Source of the DNA: Acidobacteria bacterium 13_1_20CM_3_53_8
GTDB taxonomy: Bacteria > Acidobacteriota > Blastocatellia > Pyrinomonadales > Pyrinomonadaceae
Direction of reading: 5' to 3'
NCBI GenBank assembly: GCA_001920415.1
Contig: MNJR01000079.1
Location: 1 to 35,188 of the forward strand
DNA length: 35,188 nt
Positions 18,185 through 27,470 of the stretch are shown here, in pieces (the first letter of the stretch is position 1; every line of letters starts with the position of its first letter). A program made the position numbers and the translations under genes. The notes under the pieces were generated by a model. It searched no databases. It saw only the letters and a list, made by a program, of their open reading frames with translations, and had not been told where the DNA came from.

Positions 18185-20056
18185 ATGAGTTTTGATGAGA
18201 AGTTTGATGTGATTGTCATAGGCGGAGGCCATGCTGGGTGTGAAGCTGCTTCAGCCGCCGCTCGTATGGGTGTGCAAGCTGCGCTTGTCACTTTGAATCT
18301 GGATTTAATAGGCCAAATGTCATGCAATCCCGCCATTGGCGGCATCGCAAAAGGTCATCTGGTGCGTGAGATTGATGCTCTTGGCGGAATTATGGGCAGA
18401 GTTATTGATCGCACGGGCATTCAATTTCGCTTACTTAATCGCTCAAGAGGCCCCGCCGTCCAGTCTCCAAGGGCACAGGCCGATCGCTCGCTTTATCGCA
18501 CTGAGATGCGTCGTGCTCTGGAAGCTACCCCTAACTTACATCTACGGCAAGGCATGGTCATTGATCTAATTGTCAAAGACAAGAAGATACGTGGCGTTGA
18601 ATTACAAGACTCAAGACGACTTCGTTCTGACGCTGTTATTATTGCTACAGGAACTTTTCTTAATGGGTTAATTCATACAGGTAAAAGAACTTACACGGCG
18701 GGTAGAGCAGGTGAGCCTGCATCCATTGAACTAGCTCAAAGTCTTAAGGGATTAGGTTTTAACGTAGGTAGACTTAAAACCGGGACTCCTCCAAGACTTG
18801 ACGGTAGGACAATTGATTGGGATAGTTTCGAGCCGCAACTTCCTGATGAAACTCCGGTTCCCTTCTCTTTTTCTACAGACCGTATAGAGCAGGATCAAAT
18901 CACATGTTATATCGGATACACTAATCACGCTATTCACCAAGCTATCCGTAACAATTTACATGAATCGCCTCTTTATTCAGGCAAAATTAAAGGTATCGGC
19001 CCTCGCTATTGTCCCTCTATAGAGGATAAAGTTGTCAAATTTGCTGATAAGAACAGGCACCAACTTTTTTTAGAACCTGAAGGGCATCACACACATGAAG
19101 TTTATCTGAATGGTTTCTCCACTTCTTTGCCTTCTGGTCTACAGCAAGAGTTAGTTAATATGATACCGGGTCTCGAAGAGGCCTGTATAATTCGTCCTGG
19201 GTATGCTATTGAATATGATTATATTGATCCGCGTGAACTTAATCCTTACCTAGAAACTGCTAAAATCAAAGGACTTTTTCACGCCGGACAGATTAACGGA
19301 ACCACAGGTTACGAAGAAGCCGGATGCCAAGGGCTTCTTGCCGGTATTAATGCAGCTCTAAGTGTCTCTGGGCGCAGTGGCTTCAGACTTAGGCGGGAAG
19401 AGTCTTATATTGGGGTTCTGGTTGATGATCTAATTACTCAGGGAGTGGATGAGCCTTATCGCATTTTTACTTCACGGGCTGAATTTAGGCTAGCTCTCCG
19501 GCATGATAATGCTGATGAACGTTTAGAAAATTATGGTCGCTCACTAGGTCTTATCGGTGATTGTGATTGGGAAAGATTTAATAGTAAACGAGATCGCATT
19601 TCGCGATTGAAATATGCACTTGAAAATACACGTCTTAAACTATCAGATGCGCAATTTCATTCCCTTTCTTTTCTGTTCGGCTCTTCACTCACACCTATAA
19701 CTTTATCTCAACTTGCCCTGAGACCTAATATTTCTTCTGACTTCATTTTTGACCTACTACCATCTAATATCAGGACTGAGATCAATTTAATAGAGCTTGA
19801 GTCTGCTCTGGCTGACCTCCTTTACAAGGGTTATATTGATTCTTTAAGAAACAATCTTCACCGAGTTTATCAACATGATTCTTTGAAAATTCCTTCAGAC
19901 TTCAATTTTCGCTCTGTTAGTGGTCTCTCTCATGAAATGGTTGAAAGATTTGAACGTGCTAACCCCAGAACTTTTGGGGAAGCTCGCCGCATCCCGGGAC
20001 TTACATCTGCTTCTTTATCTACCCTCCTAGTTTTTCTCAATAGTCAACAAGCTTAA
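18185..20056 (+). CDS. mnmG: tRNA uridine-5-carboxymethylaminomethyl modification enzyme MnmG (GidA)
   Basis: 623 residues. It has the FAD motif VIVIGGGHAGCEAASAAARMG (about residues 10-30) and the signatures CNPAIGGIAKGHLVREIDALGG and NGTTGYEEAGCQGLLAGINA. The C-terminal helical domain binds MnmE and tRNA. ATG at 18185 is preferred over a TTG at 18167 because AGGGAAG lies 6-8 bases before it. The usual next gene, rsmG, is absent. The second half is visibly AT-richer than the genes on either side (one 60-base line near 19.6 kb is about 35% GC), so it may have a different history or constraint. The function is not in doubt. Confidence 0.96.
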   Translation: MSFDEKFDVIVIGGGHAGCEAASAAARMGVQAALVTLNLDLIGQMSCNPAIGGIAKGHLVREIDALGGIMGRVIDRTGIQFRLLNRSRGPAVQSPRAQADRSLYRTEMRRALEATPNLHLRQGMVIDLIVKDKKIRGVELQDSRRLRSDAVIIATGTFLNGLIHTGKRTYTAGRAGEPASIELAQSLKGLGFNVGRLKTGTPPRLDGRTIDWDSFEPQLPDETPVPFSFSTDRIEQDQITCYIGYTNHAIHQAIRNNLHESPLYSGKIKGIGPRYCPSIEDKVVKFADKNRHQLFLEPEGHHTHEVYLNGFSTSLPSGLQQELVNMIPGLEEACIIRPGYAIEYDYIDPRELNPYLETAKIKGLFHAGQINGTTGYEEAGCQGLLAGINAALSVSGRSGFRLRREESYIGVLVDDLITQGVDEPYRIFTSRAEFRLALRHDNADERLENYGRSLGLIGDCDWERFNSKRDRISRLKYALENTRLKLSDAQFHSLSFLFGSSLTPITLSQLALRPNISSDFIFDLLPSNIRTEINLIELESALADLLYKGYIDSLRNNLHRVYQHDSLKIPSDFNFRSVSGLSHEMVERFERANPRTFGEARRIPGLTSASLSTLLVFLNSQQA

Positions 20057-20064
20057 TTTCAATA

Positions 20065-20118
20065 TGTTTCACGTGTCACGGACAGAACTTTAGAACATAA
20101 AAGGTGGCACGTGAAACA
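20065..20118. promoter_or_regulatory. Two inverted degenerate parS centromere sites
   Basis: TGTTTCACGTGTCACG (20065-20080) and, on the other strand, TGTTTCACGTGCCACC (20103-20118) each match the ParB site TGTTTCACGTGAAACA at 13 of 16 positions. The first 11 bases are perfect, and the two copies deviate in the same way. Including flanking bases they form a 12-bp perfect inverted repeat. They lie between mnmG and parA. Confidence 0.75.
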
Positions 20119-20246
20119 TCGCAAAATAAAATTTCTAGCCAAAAAGGCTTTAAGACTATCACCAATTCACAAAATTGTGGCGTAGCGTCGAATGTTGTGC
20201 TAGTTTAGCAAGCCGTCCGACGTTTACACTGATAAGGGCCTATGCA

Positions 20247-21089
20247 ATGGCTAAAATCATCGCTGTAGCAAATCAAAAGGGTGGTGTTGGAAAAACTACT
20301 ACTGCTGTTAATTTAGCTGCGGCTCTTGCTGTTGCGGAAATGAGGACGCTGCTTGTAGATGCAGACCCTCAGGCTAATGCGACTTCAGGGGTTGGTATTC
20401 AAAGAGGCAGTTTTCGGCGAAGCCTTTATCACGCAATAGTTTTGGGTGAGCAACTTGATAACATCATTCATTCGACAGAACTTCCTCTTTTAAAAGTACT
20501 TCCATCCGATAGAAATCTTGCTGGCGCAGAGATAGAACTGGTTGAAATAGAGAAGCGTGAATATAAGCTGCAGGAACTTCTGCAAAAGGTTCGAAGTGAT
20601 TATGACTATGTAATAATTGACTGTCCTCCCTCGCTTGGTTTACTGACTTTGAATGCTCTGACTGCAGCCGATTCTTTAATAGTACCAATTCAGTGTGAAT
20701 ACTACGCACTAGAAGGTGTAACTGAACTATTCGATACCCTCGCCAGAATTCGCCGCCTCCTGAATCCCGGTCTGACCATAGAGGGGCTTTTGCTTACAAT
20801 GTATGACGAGCGCACTAATCTCTCGTCGGCTGTAGCATCTGATCTCAGGGATTTCTATGGCCAACAAGTTTTTGAAACGTTAATCCCTCGAAATGTACGA
20901 TTGGCAGAGGCTCCTAGTTACGGTAAGCCTATTATTCTCTATGATATACGGTCGCGCGGCGCGGAAAGTTATCTTCTGCTTGCGAAGGAGGTCATAGCAC
21001 ATGACAAGAAGAGTACTAGGGCGGGGTTTGAGCGCACTGCTGTCGGCGGAGTCAACGGCGACTTCGGAGGAGGAACTTCTCCAAATTGA
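20247..21089 (+). CDS. parA: Chromosome-partitioning ATPase ParA (Soj)
   Basis: 280 residues from ATG 20247, chosen because TAAGGG at 20233-20238 precedes it. Upstream in-frame codons would add a non-conserved leader. The deviant Walker A KGGVGKTTT (about residues 11-19), switch I DADPQANAT and Walker B VIIDCPPSLG are complete. It is a P-loop ATPase that binds DNA nonspecifically and moves ParB-parS complexes. The conserved fold ends near residue 251. The last roughly 29 residues (from DKKSTRAGFE) are encoded by DNA that also encodes the ParB N-terminus in another frame. It is co-transcribed with parB. Confidence 0.96.
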   Translation: MAKIIAVANQKGGVGKTTTAVNLAAALAVAEMRTLLVDADPQANATSGVGIQRGSFRRSLYHAIVLGEQLDNIIHSTELPLLKVLPSDRNLAGAEIELVEIEKREYKLQELLQKVRSDYDYVIIDCPPSLGLLTLNALTAADSLIVPIQCEYYALEGVTELFDTLARIRRLLNPGLTIEGLLLTMYDERTNLSSAVASDLRDFYGQQVFETLIPRNVRLAEAPSYGKPIILYDIRSRGAESYLLLAKEVIAHDKKSTRAGFERTAVGGVNGDFGGGTSPN

Positions 21090-21882
21090 TATAGACCTTA
21101 TAGAACCTAGCCCGGCTCAGCCACGCACACATTTTGATGAAGATCGTTTAGAAGAGCTTGCTCAGTCCATACGCTCTAACGGTATAGTTCAACCCCTGCT
21201 TTTACGACGCCATGGCGCTCGTTATCAACTGGTGGCCGGTGAAAGAAGGTGGCGGGCTGCACAGCGAGCAGGCCTACAACGCGTTCCTGCTGTAGTTCGA
21301 GATATTCCGGATAATAAGCTATTGGAATTGGCTCTCATCGAGAATATACAGCGTCAAGAACTTAACCCCATTGAGGAAGCACATGCCTATAAAAGGCTCA
21401 TTGAAACACTGGGCCTCACGCAGGAAGTGGTCGCTCAGCGGGTAGGTCGTGATCGCTCATTCGTGACCAATTACTTGCGCCTGCTACGTCTGCCTGAAGA
21501 TATACAGCGCTTAGTCGAAGAAGAGAAGATTTCCATGGGGCATGCGCGTGCATTGTTAGGAGTGGATGATCCTGATATACAGCGACGCGTAGCCAAAAAT
21601 GTTATAGATCAATCCCTTTCAGTGCGTGAAACTGAGAGAGCCATAAAACGCATAATCGCAGGAGCAAGTCCTTCGATTGCTACAACTCCTCCGGCCAAGC
21701 GCGATGATGCGAACATACGAGCTGCTGAGATTAAGCTACGACGCCGTCTGGGTACTCAGGTGAAAGTTATACCTAGCCAATCTGGCCCTGGCGGTAAAAT
21801 CGAGATTGAGTACTATAACGATGGGGATTTAGACCGCATATACCAGCTTCTGGTTAGCGCTCAGGAGACGAATGTATCTTGA
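21001..21882 (+). CDS. parB: Chromosome-partitioning protein ParB (Spo0J)
   Basis: 293 residues. The N-terminal RRVLGRGLSALL is the ParA-contacting peptide. The ParB/Srx CTPase domain contains PAQPRTHFDEDRLEELAQSI, then GERRWRAAQRAG (the GERRxR CTP and clamp motif) and ENIQRQELNPIEEA. The helix-turn-helix (QEVVAQRVGRDRSFVTNYLRLLRLP) reads parS. The C-terminal dimerisation region is present. AAGGAGGT at 20985-20992, inside parA, lies 8 bases before the ATG and settles the start, giving an 89-base overlap with parA. Candidate parS sites lie just upstream of parA. Confidence 0.97.
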   Translation: MTRRVLGRGLSALLSAESTATSEEELLQIDIDLIEPSPAQPRTHFDEDRLEELAQSIRSNGIVQPLLLRRHGARYQLVAGERRWRAAQRAGLQRVPAVVRDIPDNKLLELALIENIQRQELNPIEEAHAYKRLIETLGLTQEVVAQRVGRDRSFVTNYLRLLRLPEDIQRLVEEEKISMGHARALLGVDDPDIQRRVAKNVIDQSLSVRETERAIKRIIAGASPSIATTPPAKRDDANIRAAEIKLRRRLGTQVKVIPSQSGPGGKIEIEYYNDGDLDRIYQLLVSAQETNVS

Positions 21883-22255
21883 TGCTCATAAATTGATACA
21901 ACCAAATCTAAGCGAAAAGCCATTTTAGGAAGTTAATGCTTCCAAGAGATGCCACTACTTTCCTTAATAAAATATAGTGGGATAGATCCTCATTGCGTTG
22001 TGGTAGAAAGTAAAACGAACTAGATTTTCGTGAAAACTCACTTGTGAGCGCAGCATAAATTGCTGGATTGTAGATGTTAGATGGTATAAATGATTTTAGT
22101 GTCCGCGTAACATGTACTAGCAAATGAGGACGGGAGATAACCAGCCCGTTTTTCATAAGCAAGCTTTCCCTGACCTTGTGCTTGCAATTTGAATTAACGA
22201 TTAGAGTCAACAATTATCGGCACTTTGATTAGAAGTTGACTGCTCCCCTCTTGCC
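21883..22255. other. Gene-free AT-rich spacer between parB and the atp genes
   Basis: No convincing gene is seen here. A 101-codon leftward frame (21908-22213) starts with TTG, lacks a Shine-Dalgarno and resembles nothing known. No terminator with a U-tract was found after parB. The region is AT-rich and could contain regulatory RNA, but no structure was recognised. Confidence 0.5.
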
Positions 22256-22285
22256 TTGACGATGTAAGAAGCTGCGTGTTAGACT
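22256..22285 (+). promoter_or_regulatory. Candidate promoter of the atp operon
   Basis: TTGACG (22256-22261) is 17-18 bases before TTAGACT (22279-22285). The shape is like the rpmH promoter (TTGACA, TAGTCT). The first atp gene starts about 75 bases downstream. Confidence 0.45.
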
Positions 22286-22359
22286 CGCAAGCTTTTGACA
22301 CATTTAGATTTTCTCGATTACAAAATCAGTACGGCACTTCTCTTTAGAAGTAGAGCCTT

Positions 22360-22860
22360 GTGAGGGTAATGTTCTTTCTAGGTTTTGCTGAGTCAATTCA
22401 ACTTGTGCCCGATGGCACGCTCATCCTTCACATCATAATCGTTTTGATTATGATGTTTATCCTCAATCGCACGCTTTTTAAACCAATCAATCGTATTCTT
22501 GAAGAGCGCGAAAAGCGCACACGTGGTCGCTCAAACGAGGCGCAGGATATTTTACGCCGTGTTGAGGAGAAGTTGCGTCATTACGAAAGTGCCTTGAGAG
22601 AAGAGCGTGCTGAAGGTTATCGCCTGATGGAGCAAGTACGGGCGGAAGCGATGCGCCAACGGCAGAAGAAGCTTAACGGTGTACGCGAGGAAGTGAGTCA
22701 GCTTATCGCGACAGAAAAAGCGAACATAGATTCTCAGGCAAAATCATCTCGCGCTGTTTTACAAAGAGATTCGCGCAGCTTTGCGGCAGACATTGGCGCA
22801 CAAATTTTACATCGCCCGCTCAGTGAAAGAATAATCTCGGAAGTAGAGCCGCACGTTTAA
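22360..22860 (+). CDS. F1Fo ATP synthase Fo subunit b' (AtpF-like)
   Basis: 166 residues. A short N-terminus leads to a single membrane helix (about residues 20-40, LILHIIIVLIMMFILNRTLF) and then KPINRILEEREKRT, the typical start of the subunit b stalk, which continues as a long charged coiled coil. A second b-type gene follows at once, as in cyanobacteria and other bacteria with a b/b' heterodimer; this upstream copy is therefore probably b'. It forms the peripheral stalk with subunit delta. The start is GTG at 22360 or ATG at 22369. Purine-rich GAAGTAGAG favours GTG, but weakly. Confidence 0.85.
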   Translation: MRVMFFLGFAESIQLVPDGTLILHIIIVLIMMFILNRTLFKPINRILEEREKRTRGRSNEAQDILRRVEEKLRHYESALREERAEGYRLMEQVRAEAMRQRQKKLNGVREEVSQLIATEKANIDSQAKSSRAVLQRDSRSFAADIGAQILHRPLSERIISEVEPHV

Positions 22861-22866
22861 ATTTTT

Positions 22867-23418
22867 ATGCAAATTGCTTCTACAATCTTCTTAACTCTCT
22901 TTGTCGACTCGGAGTCTGCGCCTTGGTGGAACAAGCCGGGGCTAGAGCTTTGGAAATTTGTCAATCTCACACTGTTCGTGATCGCTCTCGTTTACATATT
23001 GACTCGAAAAGTGAAGTTGGGAGAGGCGCTTCGGGCGCGTCGCGAGAGCATAAAGCGCGAGCTTTTGCGTGCACGGGAAGAACGTAACGCGGCGCTCGAA
23101 AAGTTGGAAGATGTCGAGGCTCGCCTGGCTAGGCTCGATCAGGAAACAGCAGCTATTCGAGATCAGTCAAGGAGAGAGGCAGACGAGGAGCGCGAGCGCA
23201 TCAGGCTTGCGACCGAAGAAGATGCTCGGAAGATGCGAGAGCAGGCGCAGCGTGAGATTGAGAGTGCGGGCAAAGCCGCCAGACAGCAGTTGCGCGAGTT
23301 TGCCGCCGAGCAGAGTGTTCGGTTGGCTGAAGAGATGATTCGCAGAGACATACGACCGGAGGATGACGCGCGCTTGCTCAAGCTTGAGATAGAGGAGTTG
23401 GGAGGAGTCAAGCATTGA
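22867..23418 (+). CDS. atpF: F1Fo ATP synthase subunit b
   Basis: 183 residues. The membrane helix is at about residues 28-46 (LWKFVNLTLFVIALVYILTR), followed by a charged coiled coil rich in Arg, Glu and Ala to the end. This is the b-subunit plan: membrane anchor, dimerisation stalk, delta-binding end. It starts six bases after the b' gene, and its stop overlaps the TTG start of atpH (TTGA), so the three are tightly coupled. GGAGGAG near its end serves atpH. Confidence 0.92.
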   Translation: MQIASTIFLTLFVDSESAPWWNKPGLELWKFVNLTLFVIALVYILTRKVKLGEALRARRESIKRELLRAREERNAALEKLEDVEARLARLDQETAAIRDQSRREADEERERIRLATEEDARKMREQAQREIESAGKAARQQLREFAAEQSVRLAEEMIRRDIRPEDDARLLKLEIEELGGVKH

Positions 23419-23955
23419 GCGTGCAAACTGTAGCGCGTCGCTATGCGTCTGCACTCGCAGATGTCGTTCTCGCACGCGGCGAGGCGCGCGAGGTTCAAAA
23501 CGAGTTGGCCGAGTGGGAGCGCATGATGTTCTCGAACGAGCAGCTTCTGGAAGTTTTCAGAAACCCGACGATTCCTTACGATCAGAAGCGAAAGGTACTG
23601 GGCGCGTTGATTGCGCGCGCGCGCGTTCGTCCGACGACGGCTAATTTCTTGCAAGTGCTTTTGAAAAATCAGCGGCTGCCTGATCTCAACGAAATAAACC
23701 GTCGCTTCACGCAAGTTCTGGACGAACGCTCAGGAGTGGTTTCGGCGCAGGTGTTTACTGCTCGCCCGATTCCGCAAGACACAAAAGAATCTTTGCGCCA
23801 GAAACTTTCAGCTATCACGGGCAAAACCGTTCGGCTGAGTTTCGAGCAGGACGAAGGACTCATTGGCGGCGTAGTCACACGCATAGGCTCGACTGTTTAC
23901 GACGGCTCTGTGCGTAATCAATTAGAGCAGGCGAAGGAGAGGCTGGCAGGGAAGA

Positions 23956-23960
<5 letters not shown>
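23415..23960 (+). CDS. atpH: F1Fo ATP synthase subunit delta
   Basis: 181 residues, usual length. It begins VARRYASALADVV, the OSCP/delta N-terminal signature, and ends in the conserved segment DEGLIGGVVTRIGSTVYDGSVRNQLEQ. It connects F1 to the peripheral stalk. GGAGGAG (23401-23407) lies 7 bases before the TTG start, which overlaps the atpF stop. The TAA stop codon falls within the left arm of a perfect inverted repeat placed between atpH and atpA. Confidence 0.94.
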
Positions 23961-25637
<1,677 letters not shown>

Positions 25638-25639
<2 letters not shown>

Positions 25640-25710
25640 AAACAGTTTTCAGTTTTCAGAAGAAGACTAGAAAGCTTTTAACTTAAAACTTAAAACTAAA
25701 AACTGTAAAC
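25638..25710. repeat. Imperfect inverted repeat between atpA and atpG (GTTTTCA family)
   Basis: 25638-25659 pairs with 25689-25710 at 17 of 22 positions, with heptamer units TTTTCAG on the left and AAAACTT or AAAACTA on the right. The left arm overlaps the atpA TGA stop. The right arm ends 7 bases before the atpG ATG with TGCTTTTATG, the same boundary as at 2337-2346. It appears to be a diverged copy. Confidence 0.75.
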
Positions 25711-25717
25711 TGCTTTT

Positions 25718-26611
25718 ATGGCTAACCTTCTTGACATACGACGCCGCCTCAAGTCGGTGAAGAACACGCAGCAGATAACGAAGGCTCTGAAAATGGTCTC
25801 GGCTGCGAAGCTGAAGCGCGCACAGGATCGCGTGGTGACGGCTCGCCCCTTCGCAAACAAGATGACGGAAGTGTTGAGCGAATTGGCTTCGCGCGCGGAC
25901 GAAAACTTTCATCATCCTCTGTTGGACGCGCGCGGCGACGAGCGCTACCTGTTAGTTTTGATTACTGCGGACAAAGGGTTGTGCGGCGCTTTCAACACCA
26001 ACTTGATAAAGGCCGCGCGGGCTTTTCTGGCCGAGAACGCAGGCAAGCAGATAGAGATGTTGCCGGTCGGTCGAAAGGGGCGCGATTTCTTCCGCCGTCG
26101 CGGCGTTCCTTTCGCGGATGAATACGTTGGATTGACGGGCAAGGGGCGTGTGGAATTTTCAGAAGCCGTTGATGTTGCGCGTGACATCATCAACCGTTTT
26201 ACTGAAGACGAAACGATAGACAAGGTCTTTATAATCTTCAACGAGTTCAAGTCAGTCTTGCAGCAGCGCGTGATGGTCGAGCAACTATTGCCTGTGGCTC
26301 GCGTCTCTGTGGATGAGAGCGAAGCGGTAGCGGCATCACAACAACCTATCAACTTCGTTGATTACATTTACGAGCAGCCGCCCGAAGAAATCTTCTCGCG
26401 CCTGCTGCCGCGCTTCGTCGAAACACAAATCTTCCGCGCACTTTTAGAATCGGTTGCGTCTGAACACGGCGCGCGAATGACCGCGATGGATTCAGCGTCG
26501 AAGAACGCGGGCGAGTTAATCTCATCGCTGACGCTCAACATGAATCGCATACGGCAGGCCGCAATCACCAACGAGATTATCGAAGTAGTTTCAGGCGCGG
26601 CGGCGCTCTAA
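25718..26611 (+). CDS. atpG: F1Fo ATP synthase subunit gamma
   Basis: 297 residues. The N-terminal helix has the signature IRRRLKSVKNTQQITKALKMVSAAKLKRAQ (beginning near residue 7), followed by ITADKGLCGAFNTNLI. The C-terminal helix is SEHGARMTAMDSASKNAGELI and NRIRQAAITNEIIEVVSGA. It is the rotating central stalk. The ATG has no Shine-Dalgarno; the bases before it are the end of an intergenic inverted repeat (TGCTTTT). It is the last atp gene here; atpD and atpC do not follow. Confidence 0.96.
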   Translation: MANLLDIRRRLKSVKNTQQITKALKMVSAAKLKRAQDRVVTARPFANKMTEVLSELASRADENFHHPLLDARGDERYLLVLITADKGLCGAFNTNLIKAARAFLAENAGKQIEMLPVGRKGRDFFRRRGVPFADEYVGLTGKGRVEFSEAVDVARDIINRFTEDETIDKVFIIFNEFKSVLQQRVMVEQLLPVARVSVDESEAVAASQQPINFVDYIYEQPPEEIFSRLLPRFVETQIFRALLESVASEHGARMTAMDSASKNAGELISSLTLNMNRIRQAAITNEIIEVVSGAAAL

Positions 26612-26632
26612 ACGATAAGAGAAAGTTAAAAG

Positions 26633-26675
26633 GCAAAAGCGGAAGGGAAATGATACTCTTCGCTTTTGCTTTTTG
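26633..26675 (+). terminator. Likely terminator of the atp operon
   Basis: GCAAAAGC GGAAG (26633-26645) pairs with CTTCGCTTTTGC (26658-26669) with one unpaired base, followed by TTTTTG. It lies 22 bases after the atpG stop. Confidence 0.55.
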
Positions 26676-26682
26676 CTTGGTA

Positions 26683-26776
26683 GTCAGTACCGCCTGCAGT
26701 AGCGGGCGGGTCATTGTGTTAGTGACTCAACAGATAATTAAAATATTACCCGCCCGCTACTGCAGGCGGTACTGAC
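26683..26776. repeat. Perfect 29-bp GC-rich inverted repeat abutting the VanZ-like start codon
   Basis: 26683-26711 (GTCAGTACCGCCTGCAGT and onward) and 26748-26776 are exact reverse complements around a 36-base AT-rich loop. The right arm ends at 26776 and the ATG of the next gene is 26777-26779. It contains AGGCGG, a possible Shine-Dalgarno about 8 bases before the ATG, which would be buried in the stem. It is unrelated in sequence to the heptamer repeats. Confidence 0.9.
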
Positions 26777-27280
26777 ATGGTTGCAGCGAGTGAAACAAAT
26801 ATAGGCCAATCGCGCGGGCGCATATGGCGCAGCCGTGTGTCGCGTTACGCGCCGCTAGTGCTGTGGCTTGGGTTGATATTCTTCGCTTCGACGGGCGAGT
26901 TTTCCGCCGAAAACACTTCGCTCATAATCGGCCCGCTTCTTCACTGGCTCTTTCCCAACATCAGCGACGAGCGCGTCCAACTCGTTCACTTCTTCGTGCG
27001 CAAGCTTGCTCATTTCACAGAGTACGCAGTGCTTGCGCTATTGGCCGTACGAGCATTCACTAATTCATCTCACGAAGCGATAAGGCGTCGCTGGTTTCTC
27101 CTCTCGCTTCTGCTCATCGCTCTCTACGCGCTATCCGACGAATTTCATCAAAGCTTCGTAACGACACGAACGGCTTCCCTTTACGATAGCCTCATAGACA
27201 CGAGCGGCGGATTGACGGCGCTACTGCTGCTTGCCTATAGGCGTAAGAAGAGATTTCATGCGCAGAAAATGAAAGTCTAG
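26777..27280 (+). CDS. VanZ-family membrane protein
   Basis: 167 residues with four hydrophobic helices (about residues 25-42, 80-93, 105-122 and 140-155). The family motifs are RKLAHFTEYAVLALL and LSDEFHQSFVTTRTASLYDSLID, typical of VanZ-like proteins. VanZ confers low-level teicoplanin resistance in enterococci. Most relatives have no known role, so no resistance is implied. The start codon immediately follows the arm of a 29-bp inverted repeat, which leaves translation initiation dependent on sequence inside that hairpin. The ending is basic (RRKKRFHAQKMKV). Confidence 0.8.
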   Translation: MVAASETNIGQSRGRIWRSRVSRYAPLVLWLGLIFFASTGEFSAENTSLIIGPLLHWLFPNISDERVQLVHFFVRKLAHFTEYAVLALLAVRAFTNSSHEAIRRRWFLLSLLLIALYALSDEFHQSFVTTRTASLYDSLIDTSGGLTALLLLAYRRKKRFHAQKMKV

Positions 27281-27385
27281 GGCGCGGCTCGACTTCGATG
27301 TGAAATCGGCGTCTCGGTTTGCTTTCCCCTTCCGTTGAAGACTCATTTGTGCAATAGTTTTAGAAGAGACGCCGCGCGCTGATGC

Positions 27386-27416
27386 TTGAACCCTGCAACG
27401 CCTAAATTCGTATAAT
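27386..27416 (+). promoter_or_regulatory. Candidate promoter of the SPFH-domain gene
   Basis: TTGAAC (27386-27391) and a perfect TATAAT (27411-27416) are 19 bases apart, and the ATG follows about 55 bases later. Confidence 0.5.
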
Positions 27417-27470
27417 ACCGGGCGGCTGAAAAGCGAAATCGCGCGCCGCGCAAAGGAGATTGAAAAGAAG

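Noticed and set aside
20175-20246. Upstream start adding 24 residues to ParA
   Set aside because: The added residues are not ParA-like, and ATG 20247 has TAAGGG before it.
21908-22213. Leftward 101-codon frame in the parB-atp spacer
   Set aside because: TTG start without a Shine-Dalgarno, no recognisable domain, and it lies in AT-rich non-coding sequence; treated as chance.
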